From the NCBI GenBank assembly GCA_964019165.1, contig OZ025268.1, positions 13,660,359-13,724,358 on the forward strand: 64,000 nt of DNA, in the 5' to 3' direction. The notes below the pieces were generated by a model. It was not told the origin of the DNA, ran no database searches, and saw nothing but the letters and a program-made list of their open reading frames with translations. The stretch is from Mastigias papua. Lineage: Eukaryota; Cnidaria; Scyphozoa; Rhizostomeae; Mastigiidae. The position numbers were made by a program, and so were the translations under genes. Below are positions 10,402 to 19,356 of this stretch, in pieces. Every line of letters begins with the position of its first letter. The stretch's first letter is position 1.

Positions 10402-13224
10402 CAGAGGCGGATCCAGAGATAAAACTGACTGCCGCACAGCACAAGAAACATATCAGTAAAAGGGCGTGGTCGAAAGACTATGCGGTGGCCACACCCAGTT
10501 TTTACCAGTAGCATATATTTACGATGTTTATGGGATTCGCTTCTCTTCCAGCAATCCTCCTATATCATACAATAGCCTTCATTCTTTGAAGTACGATAGT
10601 GAGCGTACAGTTATCGCGACAGCCTTAATTCGATTTTCTAATTGTCTTTCAAGATTTCATATCAAACTCATGTCTGTTCTATTTTGTTGGCTCAGCATAG
10701 AACAAAGAAAGTAATTGATTGGCTCTCCTGAAGTCTGTCAGACTTTTCTGGATCCATAACTGGGTATTACAAGTCAATACACGAGTTTTCGGAACCATAG
10801 AGAAATTGTCTGTCATACACTAATGCTTTAAATTATAAAACTAATAACCTTTCATTTTCTCTAAAAGCCCACTATAATTTACTAAATCAGTAATCAATGT
10901 ACTTTTGATGAGCTGGCTCCACCATTCAATTAAAATTCATTTTTCTGCATTTCATGTATGTACATTGCATTATATAATGCAAGTCAGGACCTCTACTTGC
11001 TTGGATAACAAAACGGAAGAGTGTATGTTCCTAGCACCATAGTAGTACTGCCCAATGTAGACCTAAGTCAATTTATAACAGTCTTCTTGACTGTAATAGC
11101 TTGATCACCACCATGATGGGGATGTTATGTCTGGCACACAAGATGAGTGCCTTCAGTATAGACAAATGCTTATTGGCTTCAACTATATTGTCAACTGATT
11201 GCCTATAATTTTTGGTCAAATGTTCAACATGACATTTCAAAATTTTGAGAAAAAAGCTTGTAGTCATAGGAGATACTCTGTGAATTTGAACATTTGTTCA
11301 AGCTCCTTCTACCTTATTAGGTCAAATAAGTATATAAGATGCATTCATTACCATATGGAATTTGAAGGAATTCATATCCATTCTTTGACAAAATGAAAGC
11401 AATTGGAGACAAAAAGCAGCACCAATGAACCCAGAAAAAGAAGGGCAAAGGTGCATTGATAACAATGTAGGGATAAACCTTCTATTCTTTAAGATTGACA
11501 CATAGGGCATCTAACCTTTGCACCTGGTTTCTAAATCTTCTCCACAATTTCAAATATGAAGCAATCATCTAGTGTCACAGTTCATAAACATTGATGATAG
11601 CAAAATTGCACAAACTAGTAGGGGGGGGGGGGGCATTGATAGGGCTCCTTCCATGCATTACATCATTATCACAAAAAGTAATAGTACTAACAGAGAAAAG
11701 ATTCAATGAGGAGGTAAAGTTTGGTGATAAAAAGTAATTTCTATAGAGTTTACATGGGAAAGAAAGTTTTATCTGCTTTCTTTTGAGTAACCAGAGAAAT
11801 CCATATATGTTGTAACAGTGTAAGTAATCACAATGATGACTGGCACACAGAGTATGGTATGGTTTAAAAGAAGAATCAATTTCTTTGGTGCTATTTCCTT
11901 CTCTACACAAAAGGAACCTTTTTGCATTCTCACTGCATATATTCTTAGGAGAAACTAGGTCATAAAAACACTGATAGACAGCTGACTACATGCAACTCCA
12001 CCAATCTAAAGATATGGAGATACACTCCTTTATATAAGAACCAGTAAAATTGAGGTTACCGCCGGATGTTCTTAATTCTTCAAATTTTCAGTGTGAATTG
12101 CTCTTAATTTGTTCCTAAATGATTGGGGTGTAGGCAATTTAGACATTAGACAATATACTGTACAAGAGAACATTGGGTGTTTATGAAACTGGTATTATTC
12201 ACGTTGATGATTTGGGTGTTTCAAAGTTCGAAAAGTTACACAATTTGCTAAAGAATAGACTAAATAATAGTAAATAATCAGCTATATAAGTAAATACAAT
12301 GAAGCAAATACAATTGCAATGTAACAAACAAAATAGGCCAGTGGATCTAAATGAAGAGAGTCTAATGGGTTTAGGGAAAAATCTACTTTCAAAATGTCAC
12401 GTTGGATGATACCATCTTGGTTCATAAAGTGAAATTAAATACCTAACAGGAAACCTCCGCTTTGCTGGGGAGGATGCATAGTCTCTTCATTGGTACAAAT
12501 CTTAAAGCGGACCTATCTCAGTTAGGCCACCATATTCAAGTATGAGCTTCGATATAACTTCCAAACTCATTGCATTGGATCTCGTGAATAAGATATCCAG
12601 TGAATTAGTAGACGTTAGTGAATAAACCCTCAGATAAAGCTCCGTGTTTTCACCCAGTACGCGTATAATACAAGTGGGACAGACTGATACTGTCCTCAGT
12701 TAGCCTGTCTTCCGTAACCAAATCTTTATAGACGTGCACGATATGTAAGTCGAGCGGCATTGCACTACAGCACGACTTTCGTGACTGCCGCTCGATTTTT
12801 AATCAAAAAGACCGCCTATTGTTTTCAAATTTGACATGCCGCTCGATTTTTTGATCAAACAGTACCGCCTATTGTTCTCATGATTGAAATGCCGCTCGAT
12901 GTTTTGATCAAACAGTACCGCCTATTGTTCTCATGATTGAAATGCCGCTCGATTTTTTGAAGGCTAGACAATTACTTTGAATAGAACTAACATCTTACAC
13001 AATGAATTTTGACATGTTCTACAAAGCAAGGCCTCCATAGCTCTATTGTTACCAAAATGCTGCTCTATTGTCTGAGGTGCCGCACCAAAAGTCCGATGTA
13101 GAACTTCATTCTTTAAAGTCTATCGTGTTCGTCTTCACTACTCGGAAAGCAGTGATGACGTCAGGTACGTAATATTTTTGACTGCCGCACAGGCGGCGTG
13201 TGCGGCGTCCTGGATCCGCCTCTG
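10402..13224. mobile_element. hAT-like non-autonomous DNA transposon nested in TE-X copy 1
   Basis: The ends CAGAGGCGGATCCAG (10402) and CTGGATCCGCCTCTG (13210-13224) are perfect 15-bp terminal inverted repeats. CAGRGGCGGATCCAG is a terminus I associate with animal hAT-like elements. ATTTA stands directly outside both ends (10397-10401 and 13225-13229), a 5-bp duplication; hAT elements normally make 8 bp, so either the duplication has decayed or the superfamily call is wrong. The 2.8-kb interior is AT-rich and has only short, unconvincing open frames, so it is non-autonomous. TE-X copy 2 lacks the insertion, apart from a 38-bp end fragment. Confidence 0.7.
12787..12965. repeat. 51-53-bp subterminal tandem repeat of the hAT-like element
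   Basis: GCCGCTCGAT recurs at 12787, 12838, 12891 and 12944, each time followed by a GATCAAACAGTACCGCCTATTG-type block. An inverted TCGAGCGGCAT occurs near 12750. The array lies about 260 bases from the right end. Subterminal repeats of this kind often serve as transposase binding sites in hAT elements; that role is inferred. Confidence 0.85.
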
Positions 13225-13458
13225 ATTTATGCCGCATCATCACAGACAATTGCAGTACAATATGTATACCACTTTCTACTACTTTACCATACAATAACAG
13301 CTTCGATGGCAATAGATCTAAAAACTTTGTTACAACCAAGAAGGAAGACGCATGCAGCATGGATAGAAGGAAGATAGAAAGGGGATTGGAACTAGGATAA
13401 GGGCGGGAAATAGAGAAGGGAACTGGGCTGACAACGGCCTAGCTGCGTTAATCTACTA

Positions 13459-13600
13459 TTTTTTTTGCTATTTGTTCAACGGTGGATTTAGCAAATGTTT
13501 CAGCCGCGCTTTTGATTATTGTTTTACTACTTTATGATGCCATTTTTTTTGCTGCTGTATTAAACATCGATTTAAAGCCATTTGATAAACCATCACCCAT
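13459..13600 (-). pseudogene. Small virion-type protein of the Polinton, 5' part
   Basis: Starts MGDGLSNGFKSMFNTAAKKM (ATG at 13598-13600), meets an in-frame TAA at 13532-13534, then continues KTIIKSAAETFAKSTVEQIA into the right edge of TE-X copy 1. The alanine/lysine-rich composition matches a small basic virion or core protein. The rest of the gene is at 7066-7253, across the insertion. The gene stands between the penton-like and capsid genes. Confidence 0.5.
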
Positions 13601-13627
13601 TGTATCTTGAGAGTAATTACTATATAA

Positions 13628-14383
13628 TTAAAAACTTCTAATAAATAAAACCATTGAAACTTGAGTATCTTTTAGATATATAAATCGACCCAATCCATCT
13701 TGAATTTTAATGGTGAATTTTTTAATATTGTTCGTATTAATTTTATGATATATTAAATTTGTTTCATTAGTAGTAAAAGAGTAACCAATTCGATAACTTG
13801 ATGTATCAAACATATAGAGTGCAGAATCTGCCTGGTATCCATTAAAATTACTCGAATTGATTAGCGAACATCTAATAATAATATTATCAACAGAATTTGT
13901 TATATTTGGTACTAATGTTCCATAAGAACTCGTTGTTAATAAATTATTAAAGCCTAATAATTCACCAAATGATAAATTGCTTCTAAAATCTACTTGGAAA
14001 TTTTCTTTTAATTCAATAAAACACCGTTTTAAACTCGACACATAATAAATCTGAATACCATCTTTGTCAATATTTTGAGATTCTAAATAATTTGAAATGT
14101 ATTGACTTATATCAGAATATGTGTAATTCCCATACGGGAATGTTATCGATGTCCATGACGAACCTGTATTACTAGAGTTCCGTAATGTGTTATTGTTAAA
14201 TTTATTAACATCAATATTATTCCATGTATATGACATAGTTAATGACTGTAATGCTATGTAATTTTCTGAAGCCGTATCTAATTCCAGTCCGTCCCCTGAC
14301 ATATTTATAGTGAAGTTATTATTATAGCCCCATAATGTGTCAATTGATGTTTTTGTTGTGTCAATAAAAATTGGTTTATCCAT
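13628..14383 (-). CDS. Penton-like minor capsid protein of the Polinton (possibly intact frame)
   Basis: A 251-residue frame from MDKPIFIDTTKTSIDTLWGY. The N-terminal part (IFIDTTKTSIDTLWGYNNNF, then YIALQSLTMSYTWNNID, then YSDISQYISNYL) resembles the penton or minor-capsid proteins of Polinton/adintovirus elements. These are predicted single-jelly-roll proteins that form the capsid vertices (family knowledge). The frame is open to its stop and is the only Polinton gene here without an obvious break. The open frame also continues upstream of this Met into the neighbouring gene; I choose the internal ATG at 14381-14383 because the domain starts there and the upstream residues match the tail of another protein. 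Confidence 0.6.
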   Translation of the reverse strand: MDKPIFIDTTKTSIDTLWGYNNNFTINMSGDGLELDTASENYIALQSLTMSYTWNNIDVNKFNNNTLRNSSNTGSSWTSITFPYGNYTYSDISQYISNYLESQNIDKDGIQIYYVSSLKRCFIELKENFQVDFRSNLSFGELLGFNNLLTTSSYGTLVPNITNSVDNIIIRCSLINSSNFNGYQADSALYMFDTSSYRIGYSFTTNETNLIYHKINTNNIKKFTIKIQDGLGRFIYLKDTQVSMVLFIRSF

Positions 14384-14396
14384 TTTATATATTATA

Positions 14397-15666
14397 TTAC
14401 AATAAATTTTTTTTATATATTTATGATATTGACTGCGTGAAATTAATTGATTAGAGCGTAAGTAATCTATAATGTTATATACACGATTTTTTACATTTTC
14501 ATCTGCGATTGATGTTTTTAATATTGGGATTAATGACTGTAAATCCTGTAATAAATCTTCTGGTTTTTTATCTTCATTAATTTCTTGATTTGTTAATTCA
14601 GATAACTCTTGGTGCATTTTTTTATTATCATTACCGGCTATTATACTAGCTCTTAAGATGTTAATTCTTTTTTGACGGTCTTTTTCATTTAAAATTATTG
14701 ATTTACCGATTAGTTTTGTTTTTCCATTGCGTTGTTTTACCATTCCTGACAGCTCATTTAAATCATTGAAAATTTGTTTTGATAATTTAGAGTATCTTTT
14801 TCTTAGGATTAAAACGTTTTGTTAAAATATCGATGGTATCACGATCAACTTTATTTTCGTATATAATACCATTCCCTATTTTTGCTTCTAAAATCATTTC
14901 ATTCATTAATTTTGGCATATTAATGAGTAATTTATCATTGTACTTGGAATTTACAATTTTATATCCGATACGTCTTTTAACCCCCTCTTCTTCTTTAATT
15001 TCTTCAACTTCTTCAATGTTATCTTATTTTTAGGAATATATTTTCTACTAGCTAAAATGTCCTTAATAAGATTTTGATACATACCAATAGCATATCTATA
15101 CATTAAAAACTTGTTGGTTATTTTTATTATGTCTATAATAAGCAACGAGTTTATTACTCAAACTTGTTAGTTCGGGCGATTTGTATTCATTATTTAATTC
15201 ATCGTCAGCTGCCTTAATTAAATTATTAACACCAATAATTGTCACATTAGAATAAACATCTTTACCATCTTTCTTTTTATATAAAAAAACTTTTTTTGAA
15301 TCACTTAGGTCATCCAAAACACTTTTTTCTATTGCTTCTAAAGGTTTGCTAAAGTTATAAACTTGTTTTTCATCTACTTTTTCATCTCTATCTAATGGCA
15401 ATGTTAACTCTTCTTGTTCTTGTTTTTGATAATTTTTATAATAAGTTAATGTGTTGATAACATCATTAATTTTATCATTCTTTTCTTCAATTTTATCAAT
15501 CATTTTTTCATTCGATTTTGTAATTGGCTTAAATAATTCCGCGTTTATGAAAATCTCGGTCAATTTTTTGATTTTGAAAGTCTGTATTCTTTTTTTTTAA
15601 ATTCATTATATTCTGTTGTCCTTTAACACGCTTGTGTATTAAATTCTCATAAGTATCTAAATCCAT
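14397..15666 (-). pseudogene. Polinton coiled-coil protein of unknown function, frameshifted
   Basis: Starts MDLDTYENLIHKRVKGQQNI (ATG at 15664-15666). Successive open blocks lie in different frames: to about 15560, then 15096-15563 (lysine/glutamate-rich, predicted coiled coil, with NVTIIGVNNLIKAADDEL), then 14951-15145, then a short block to about 14803, then 14397-14743 (RQKRINILRASIIAGND and a C-terminal SRSQYHKYIKK). I recognise the general layout (charged coiled-coil N-terminus, IIAGN block, short C-terminal helix) from cnidarian Polinton-type elements, but not a function. Its expected stop at 14397-14399 is one frame away from the last block, so a one-base change has joined this block to the penton-like gene. 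Confidence 0.55.
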
Positions 15667-15769
15667 TATATATTTTATTAGAATAATTGCATAATATGTA
15701 ATTATATTTATATATAATTGCATATGTTGTAATTAAGTAATAAAATAAATACGGAAGTTGTAGTTATTT

Positions 15770-16741
15770 TTATATTATATCTTCATAATTTTTATTTATC
15801 ATATAATGACCATAAGGATAGGACATTGTTTGATTGAAAAGAAAGCGTTTATCAGAATAACCAGCCAAGATTTTTTGATCTGTATAACTAAATATTTTAC
15901 AATCCTTAGTTGATTTTATTGTATTAAATTTAGCTGTGATTGATTCATTACAAAACACAGCATTTGTTTAATGATTGAAAATTTATATTATATTTTACAC
16001 CTTTACATTTGATTTCATCACTTTCTCTTTTATAAGCGTATAACTTGTCTTTTAAAGTGATAGCCTCAGTTATTACAGACATTGGACATTCATCTTTTAT
16101 TTTTCCCATCTCATAGTTTCCATGTCTATAATATTTGAATTTTGAATCATAACAGCTCATATCAAACATATCCATTTCATACATATCTTTATAAACATCA
16201 TCATTATTTCTAATATTACAAACAAAGCCATCTGTATCAATATAGAGCATCAAGATATTATCTTTATATTTATCCTTCAATTTGTAAAAATACTCATATA
16301 TTAATATTTTAGATAAATCTAATGTTGTAGATCCTATGTACAAGGGGGTGTCTAGTTTGACATATTGTTTCTCAATATTAAATAAAACAGATTCATCTTG
16401 TTCATTTATAATCTCATAATCTTTAAACGTTTGTTTTGACACTGTCTTTTTCGTTTTATCAATATCACTAACGATTTTTATGTTACTATTATATTTTTTC
16501 TTGTTGAGGAGCGTGCGGCCGCATAAACTGCTACCTAAAAGCTTAAAGAGTGAGTCATAAATTTTATTTTTACTTTCACAACGATTACGATGGTTTAATT
16601 CAATATATTCTCTCATATAACTTGCTTGTTTAAATCGAATTATATAATTAATGCGTTCAATTTTAAACCCGCCTATTTTAAGATAACACTGTAAAGTTAA
16701 GTAATGAATTATGTAATTCTTTTTCGAATGATAATCCATCA
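15770..16741 (-). pseudogene. polB: Polinton family B DNA polymerase, C-terminal part
   Basis: Continues the polymerase of 27827-30125 after TE-X copy 2. It enters at KKNYIIHYLTLQCYLKIGG, a block that follows the KLV motif in protein-primed family B polymerases, then motif B as KLLGSSLCGRTLL (the usual consensus is K..NS.YGK) and motif C as YIDTDGF (DTD codons 16230-16238; usual YxDTDS). Near 15950 a frameshift separates the last block (KFNTIKSTKD, DKRF, YGHYMI), which is the usual C-terminus. The catalytic aspartates of motif C are kept, but several motif B residues differ. The coiled-coil gene follows immediately. Confidence 0.78.
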
Positions 16742-16899
16742 TTTACTCCGTAAAAGTCGATTAACTCATCTGCGGCCTAGGTGCGGGTGACAAACAGCAT
16801 AGAGTGGTAACAACTAAGAAATAGACGAACTTGGCAGCTATTGGGGTCGTATCTGGCTCAACTGTTATGTAATAGTGAATGAATGATACATAATCATAT

Positions 16900-17380
16900 T
16901 AAACGCACTAGGTTTTCCCAGGTCCACACAGGGAGTGACTTTCTCCCCTGCGGGTTACCTGGGGTGCTACAATGAGTAATATTATAACACACTAGGTTTC
17001 CCCAGGTCTGCACAGGGGGTGACTTTCTCCCCTGCAGATTGCCTGGGGTGCTACGATGAGTAATATTATAATACACTAGGTTTCCCAAGGTCCACACAGG
17101 GGGTGACTTTCTCCCCTGCGGGTTGGCCGGGGGTTTCTCCAGGTCCACACAGGGGGTGACTTTCTCCCCTGTAGGTTACCTGGGGTGCTACGATGAGTAA
17201 TATTATAACACACTATGTTTCCCCAGGTCTACACAGGGGGTGACTTTCTCCCCTGCGGGTTGGCCGGGGGTTTTTTCAGGTCCACACAGGGGTTGACTTT
17301 CTCCCCTGCGGGGTTGCCCGGGTGCTGAACTCTTCAACATAGCTACTGGTTCACACAGGGGGTGACTTTCTCCCCTGAAC
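16900..17380. repeat. Minisatellite of nested hairpins in TE-X copy 2
   Basis: GTGACTTTCTCCCCTG recurs seven times at spacings of about 50, 73 and 83-87 bases. Most units can fold as a two-level hairpin: outer arms CCCAGGT/ACCTGGG (for example 16917-16923 with 16957-16963) and inner arms CAGGGG/CCCCTG. TE-X copy 1 keeps only one unit (7395-7420). Confidence 0.88.
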
Positions 17381-17384
17381 GAAT

Positions 17385-17388
17385 ATAT
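17385..17388. repeat. Target site duplication of Gypsy-2 (left copy)
   Basis: ATAT here and ATAT at 23876-23879. TE-X copy 1 shows the unoccupied site (GAATATATACTAAG near 7420-7433), which confirms the exact insertion point. Confidence 0.9.
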
Positions 17389-17866
17389 TGTTACGAAAAG
17401 GAGGCTCATCGCCAGTTTGCACAGATTGAGGAATGACGTTATAACTATTTCAAAATTAAATCGCAACTGCTGGTGCAATAATTGCATCAGAAACCCGTAG
17501 GAAGAACCAGATTGGACAATTTACTGTTAATTCTTATTTTTAGTTCATTTCGTAATCTATTAGCTGTGAGTTATAAAAGGCGTAGTTTTAGAGGTAGATA
17601 AGAGTCTTTTTGGTTAGAGAGAAGTAGACGTTCTGCCAAGCTGGTATTATTTTTTAGAAAACTCTGATAGTATAGCGTAGGGCACATCAAGATTGACCTG
17701 TTGAATTCAAGAGAAGGTCCTTGCCGATAGATTCCTGTATCAAGCCTTCAGGTCGTAAGTTTTATTCTTATTCGTAAATAGAACGTTGAAATATCGTACA
17801 GACTTTTAAGAAATTGTTGCCCTAAGAACTCACAGTTGAGCCCCTTCATAAAAGATAGGCTTAACA
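17389..17866 (+). repeat. Gypsy-2 5' LTR (478 bp)
   Basis: Begins TGTTACGAAAAGG and ends AGGCTTAACA. No difference from the 3' LTR was found. It contains a TATA-like box. Confidence 0.95.
17572..17579 (+). promoter_or_regulatory. TATA box in the Gypsy-2 5' LTR
   Basis: TATAAAAG about 290 bases before the LTR end, a usual distance for a U3 promoter. The same box is at 23581-23588 in the 3' LTR. Transcription would start about 25-30 bases downstream (inferred). Confidence 0.6.
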
Positions 17867-18224
17867 AGTGGTGCCCCGTGTGAGGATAAAAGCTGAAGAA
17901 ATTGAATGGTTATAGACAATTTGTATAGTTTTTATGCTGATATTGACGTATATGTAGAGACGTAAACTGTGTTTGAAAGTTCGTCAAGTGACACATCCGA
18001 AGAGAAGGGAACAGACCGTGCGAGTAGAAAATAGAGAATTTTAAAAGAAAAGTCGTGTAACTCATCAGAAACTGTGTGTAATATCTACGGAAAGCTACAA
18101 ATTGGTTTAAGACTTACAGTTTATTTCTTTGCGAGTTCGATTGCTTTCGATTGCATCATCACACGCAATCCTGCCGACGCACGTACTGTTTGAAATTGTA
18201 GTTTCATAAAAGTGTTAATTCAAA
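17867..18224 (+). other. Gypsy-2 leader with primer binding site
   Basis: A non-coding 358-base leader between the 5' LTR and the gag ATG. TGGTGCCCCGTGTGAGG begins at 17869, two bases after the LTR, and is the likely tRNA primer site. I do not assign the tRNA. No other element is recognised. Confidence 0.75.
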
Positions 18225-19340
18225 ATGTCGCTTGACCAAGCTCAGCAACCATTAGTACTTGAATTGCAAAATCAAATGTCAGCCATGCAAGCAGCTTTAG
18301 AAGGTAATTCCCAAGCTAGTCTTTTTAAGCCCAAAATGTTTAACGGGTTTCCAACGGAAGATGTAAACGAGTGGCTTCTACAGTTCGAGCGCTACTCCAA
18401 ATTTTATGGATGGTCCAACTCTAAGAAGTTAAATGCATTGTCCTTGCTGTTAGGAGGTTCTGCGTCGGCTTGGTTTCAAACTTTGCCTAACGAGACAACG
18501 TCCGATTTTAACGAATTAGTGGGAGAACTGAAAACGCGATTTGGATCTCAGAATCTAGAATTTTTCTTTCGACAAGAGTTGTACTCTCGAAAACAGGGTC
18601 AAAACGAACCGCTTGCTCTGTATACGGAAGACATCATTAAGAAATCTCAGCGTCTTTCTTTGTCCGATCAAGATATGATGAACATTTTTGTGAACGGCCT
18701 AAACGATGCTATTAAAACTCACGTACTCCTTAACCAACCAAAAACATTTGCCGAGGCAGAAAACCTTGCGCGTTTACGTGATTCAGTGTCAAAAACCAGT
18801 GCTCATACTTTTCCTCTAGCACCTCCATCAGTACCAGCTCAGGAACAGCGCATAAAAGAGCTTGAAGGCCAGGTAAATCTCTTGTTTTCCCTTGCAAACA
18901 AAACTCCCCATCAGGATGCTGCCCAGTTAGATGCCCTAAGTGCAAACAATACCATTGTAACCCCGTCTCAAGCTGCTAATCCTTCCGGTGACTTCCAGGG
19001 TCTGAGACATGAAATAATAGCTGCCATTCAGACAGGTTTTAGACAAGAGGCACGAAGAAGTAACCATGGAAACAATCAACATAATTGGAAAGCAACAAAC
19101 ACTTTTGCTAGAGGTAGAAATATCCGCACGAGCGATGGGCGGCCCATTTGTAATGCGTGTAATCGCGTAGGTCACGTGGCCCGTTATTGCTGGGATGTTC
19201 CACAAAGAACTCAGCAGCCCCCGTTCCGTGGAGGTTCCCGTAGTTTTGCAGGCCAACATGCACAGTCCCAATACCAGCAGCCGCAAAATCGTAATGATGC
19301 TTCTTTAAACGGCACAGGGCCCTCTCAATGGGGACAGTGA
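18225..19340 (+). CDS. gag: Gypsy-2 Gag
   Basis: A 371-residue structural protein that would assemble the virus-like particle and bind the genomic RNA. It starts [20 protein letters not shown] (predicted N-terminal helix), then [20 protein letters not shown] and the retrotransposon gag capsid-like region with [11 protein letters not shown] and ELKTRFGS. A zinc knuckle [14 protein letters not shown] (CX2CX4HX4C) is at residues 309-322, followed by a Gln/Arg/Ser-rich tail. The first ATG after the leader gives this start. The last 13 bases overlap the pol frame from its first Met, and the stop TGA (19338-19340) lies at the base of the frameshift hairpin. The frame is intact. Confidence 0.95.
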   Translation: MSLDQAQQPLVLELQNQMSAMQAALEGNSQASLFKPKMFNGFPTEDVNEWLLQFERYSKFYGWSNSKKLNALSLLLGGSASAWFQTLPNETTSDFNELVGELKTRFGSQNLEFFFRQELYSRKQGQNEPLALYTEDIIKKSQRLSLSDQDMMNIFVNGLNDAIKTHVLLNQPKTFAEAENLARLRDSVSKTSAHTFPLAPPSVPAQEQRIKELEGQVNLLFSLANKTPHQDAAQLDALSANNTIVTPSQAANPSGDFQGLRHEIIAAIQTGFRQEARRSNHGNNQHNWKATNTFARGRNIRTSDGRPICNACNRVGHVARYCWDVPQRTQQPPFRGGSRSFAGQHAQSQYQQPQNRNDASLNGTGPSQWGQ

Positions 19341-19356
19341 GGGCCCACCAGCCATT
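19304..19356 (+). promoter_or_regulatory. Programmed -1 ribosomal frameshift signal between gag and pol
   Basis: The heptamer T TTA AAC (19304-19310) is aligned with the gag codons exactly as X XXY YYZ requires. After a 6-base spacer, arms GGGCCCTC (19317-19324) and GAGGGCCC (19339-19346) form a perfect 8-bp stem around a 14-base loop. In the loop, AATGG (19327-19331) can pair with CCATT (19352-19356), giving a possible H-type pseudoknot. The -1 frame is open from the slip site into pol. UUUAAAC is one of the most efficient eukaryotic slip sites (known from coronaviruses and retroviruses). Confidence 0.88.

Larger units (their letters stand above)
7254..13458 (+). mobile_element. TE-X copy 1: unclassified non-coding transposable element, with a nested hAT-like element
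   Basis: The left edge TTTACTCCGTAAA and right edge GTTAATCTACTA recur exactly at the edges of copy 2 (16742 and 27826), and both copies interrupt Polinton genes, so these are true element ends. Just inside, both ends share GATTAAC followed 7-8 bases later by GGCC in inverted orientation, a possible short degenerate terminal inverted repeat. The left edge is itself a TTTAC/GTAAA hairpin. Without the nested hAT-like element the copy is about 3.4 kb. Its few short open frames are matched in copy 2 only because the copies are near-identical. It has no transposase. Several internal tandem repeats are listed separately. No clear target duplication is visible; class unknown. Confidence 0.75.

Noticed and set aside
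10466..10714. An 82-codon frame at the left of the hAT-like element as a transposase remnant
   Set aside because: No BED finger, RNase H-like or dimerisation motif is visible; it is too short and not matched by other frames in the element.
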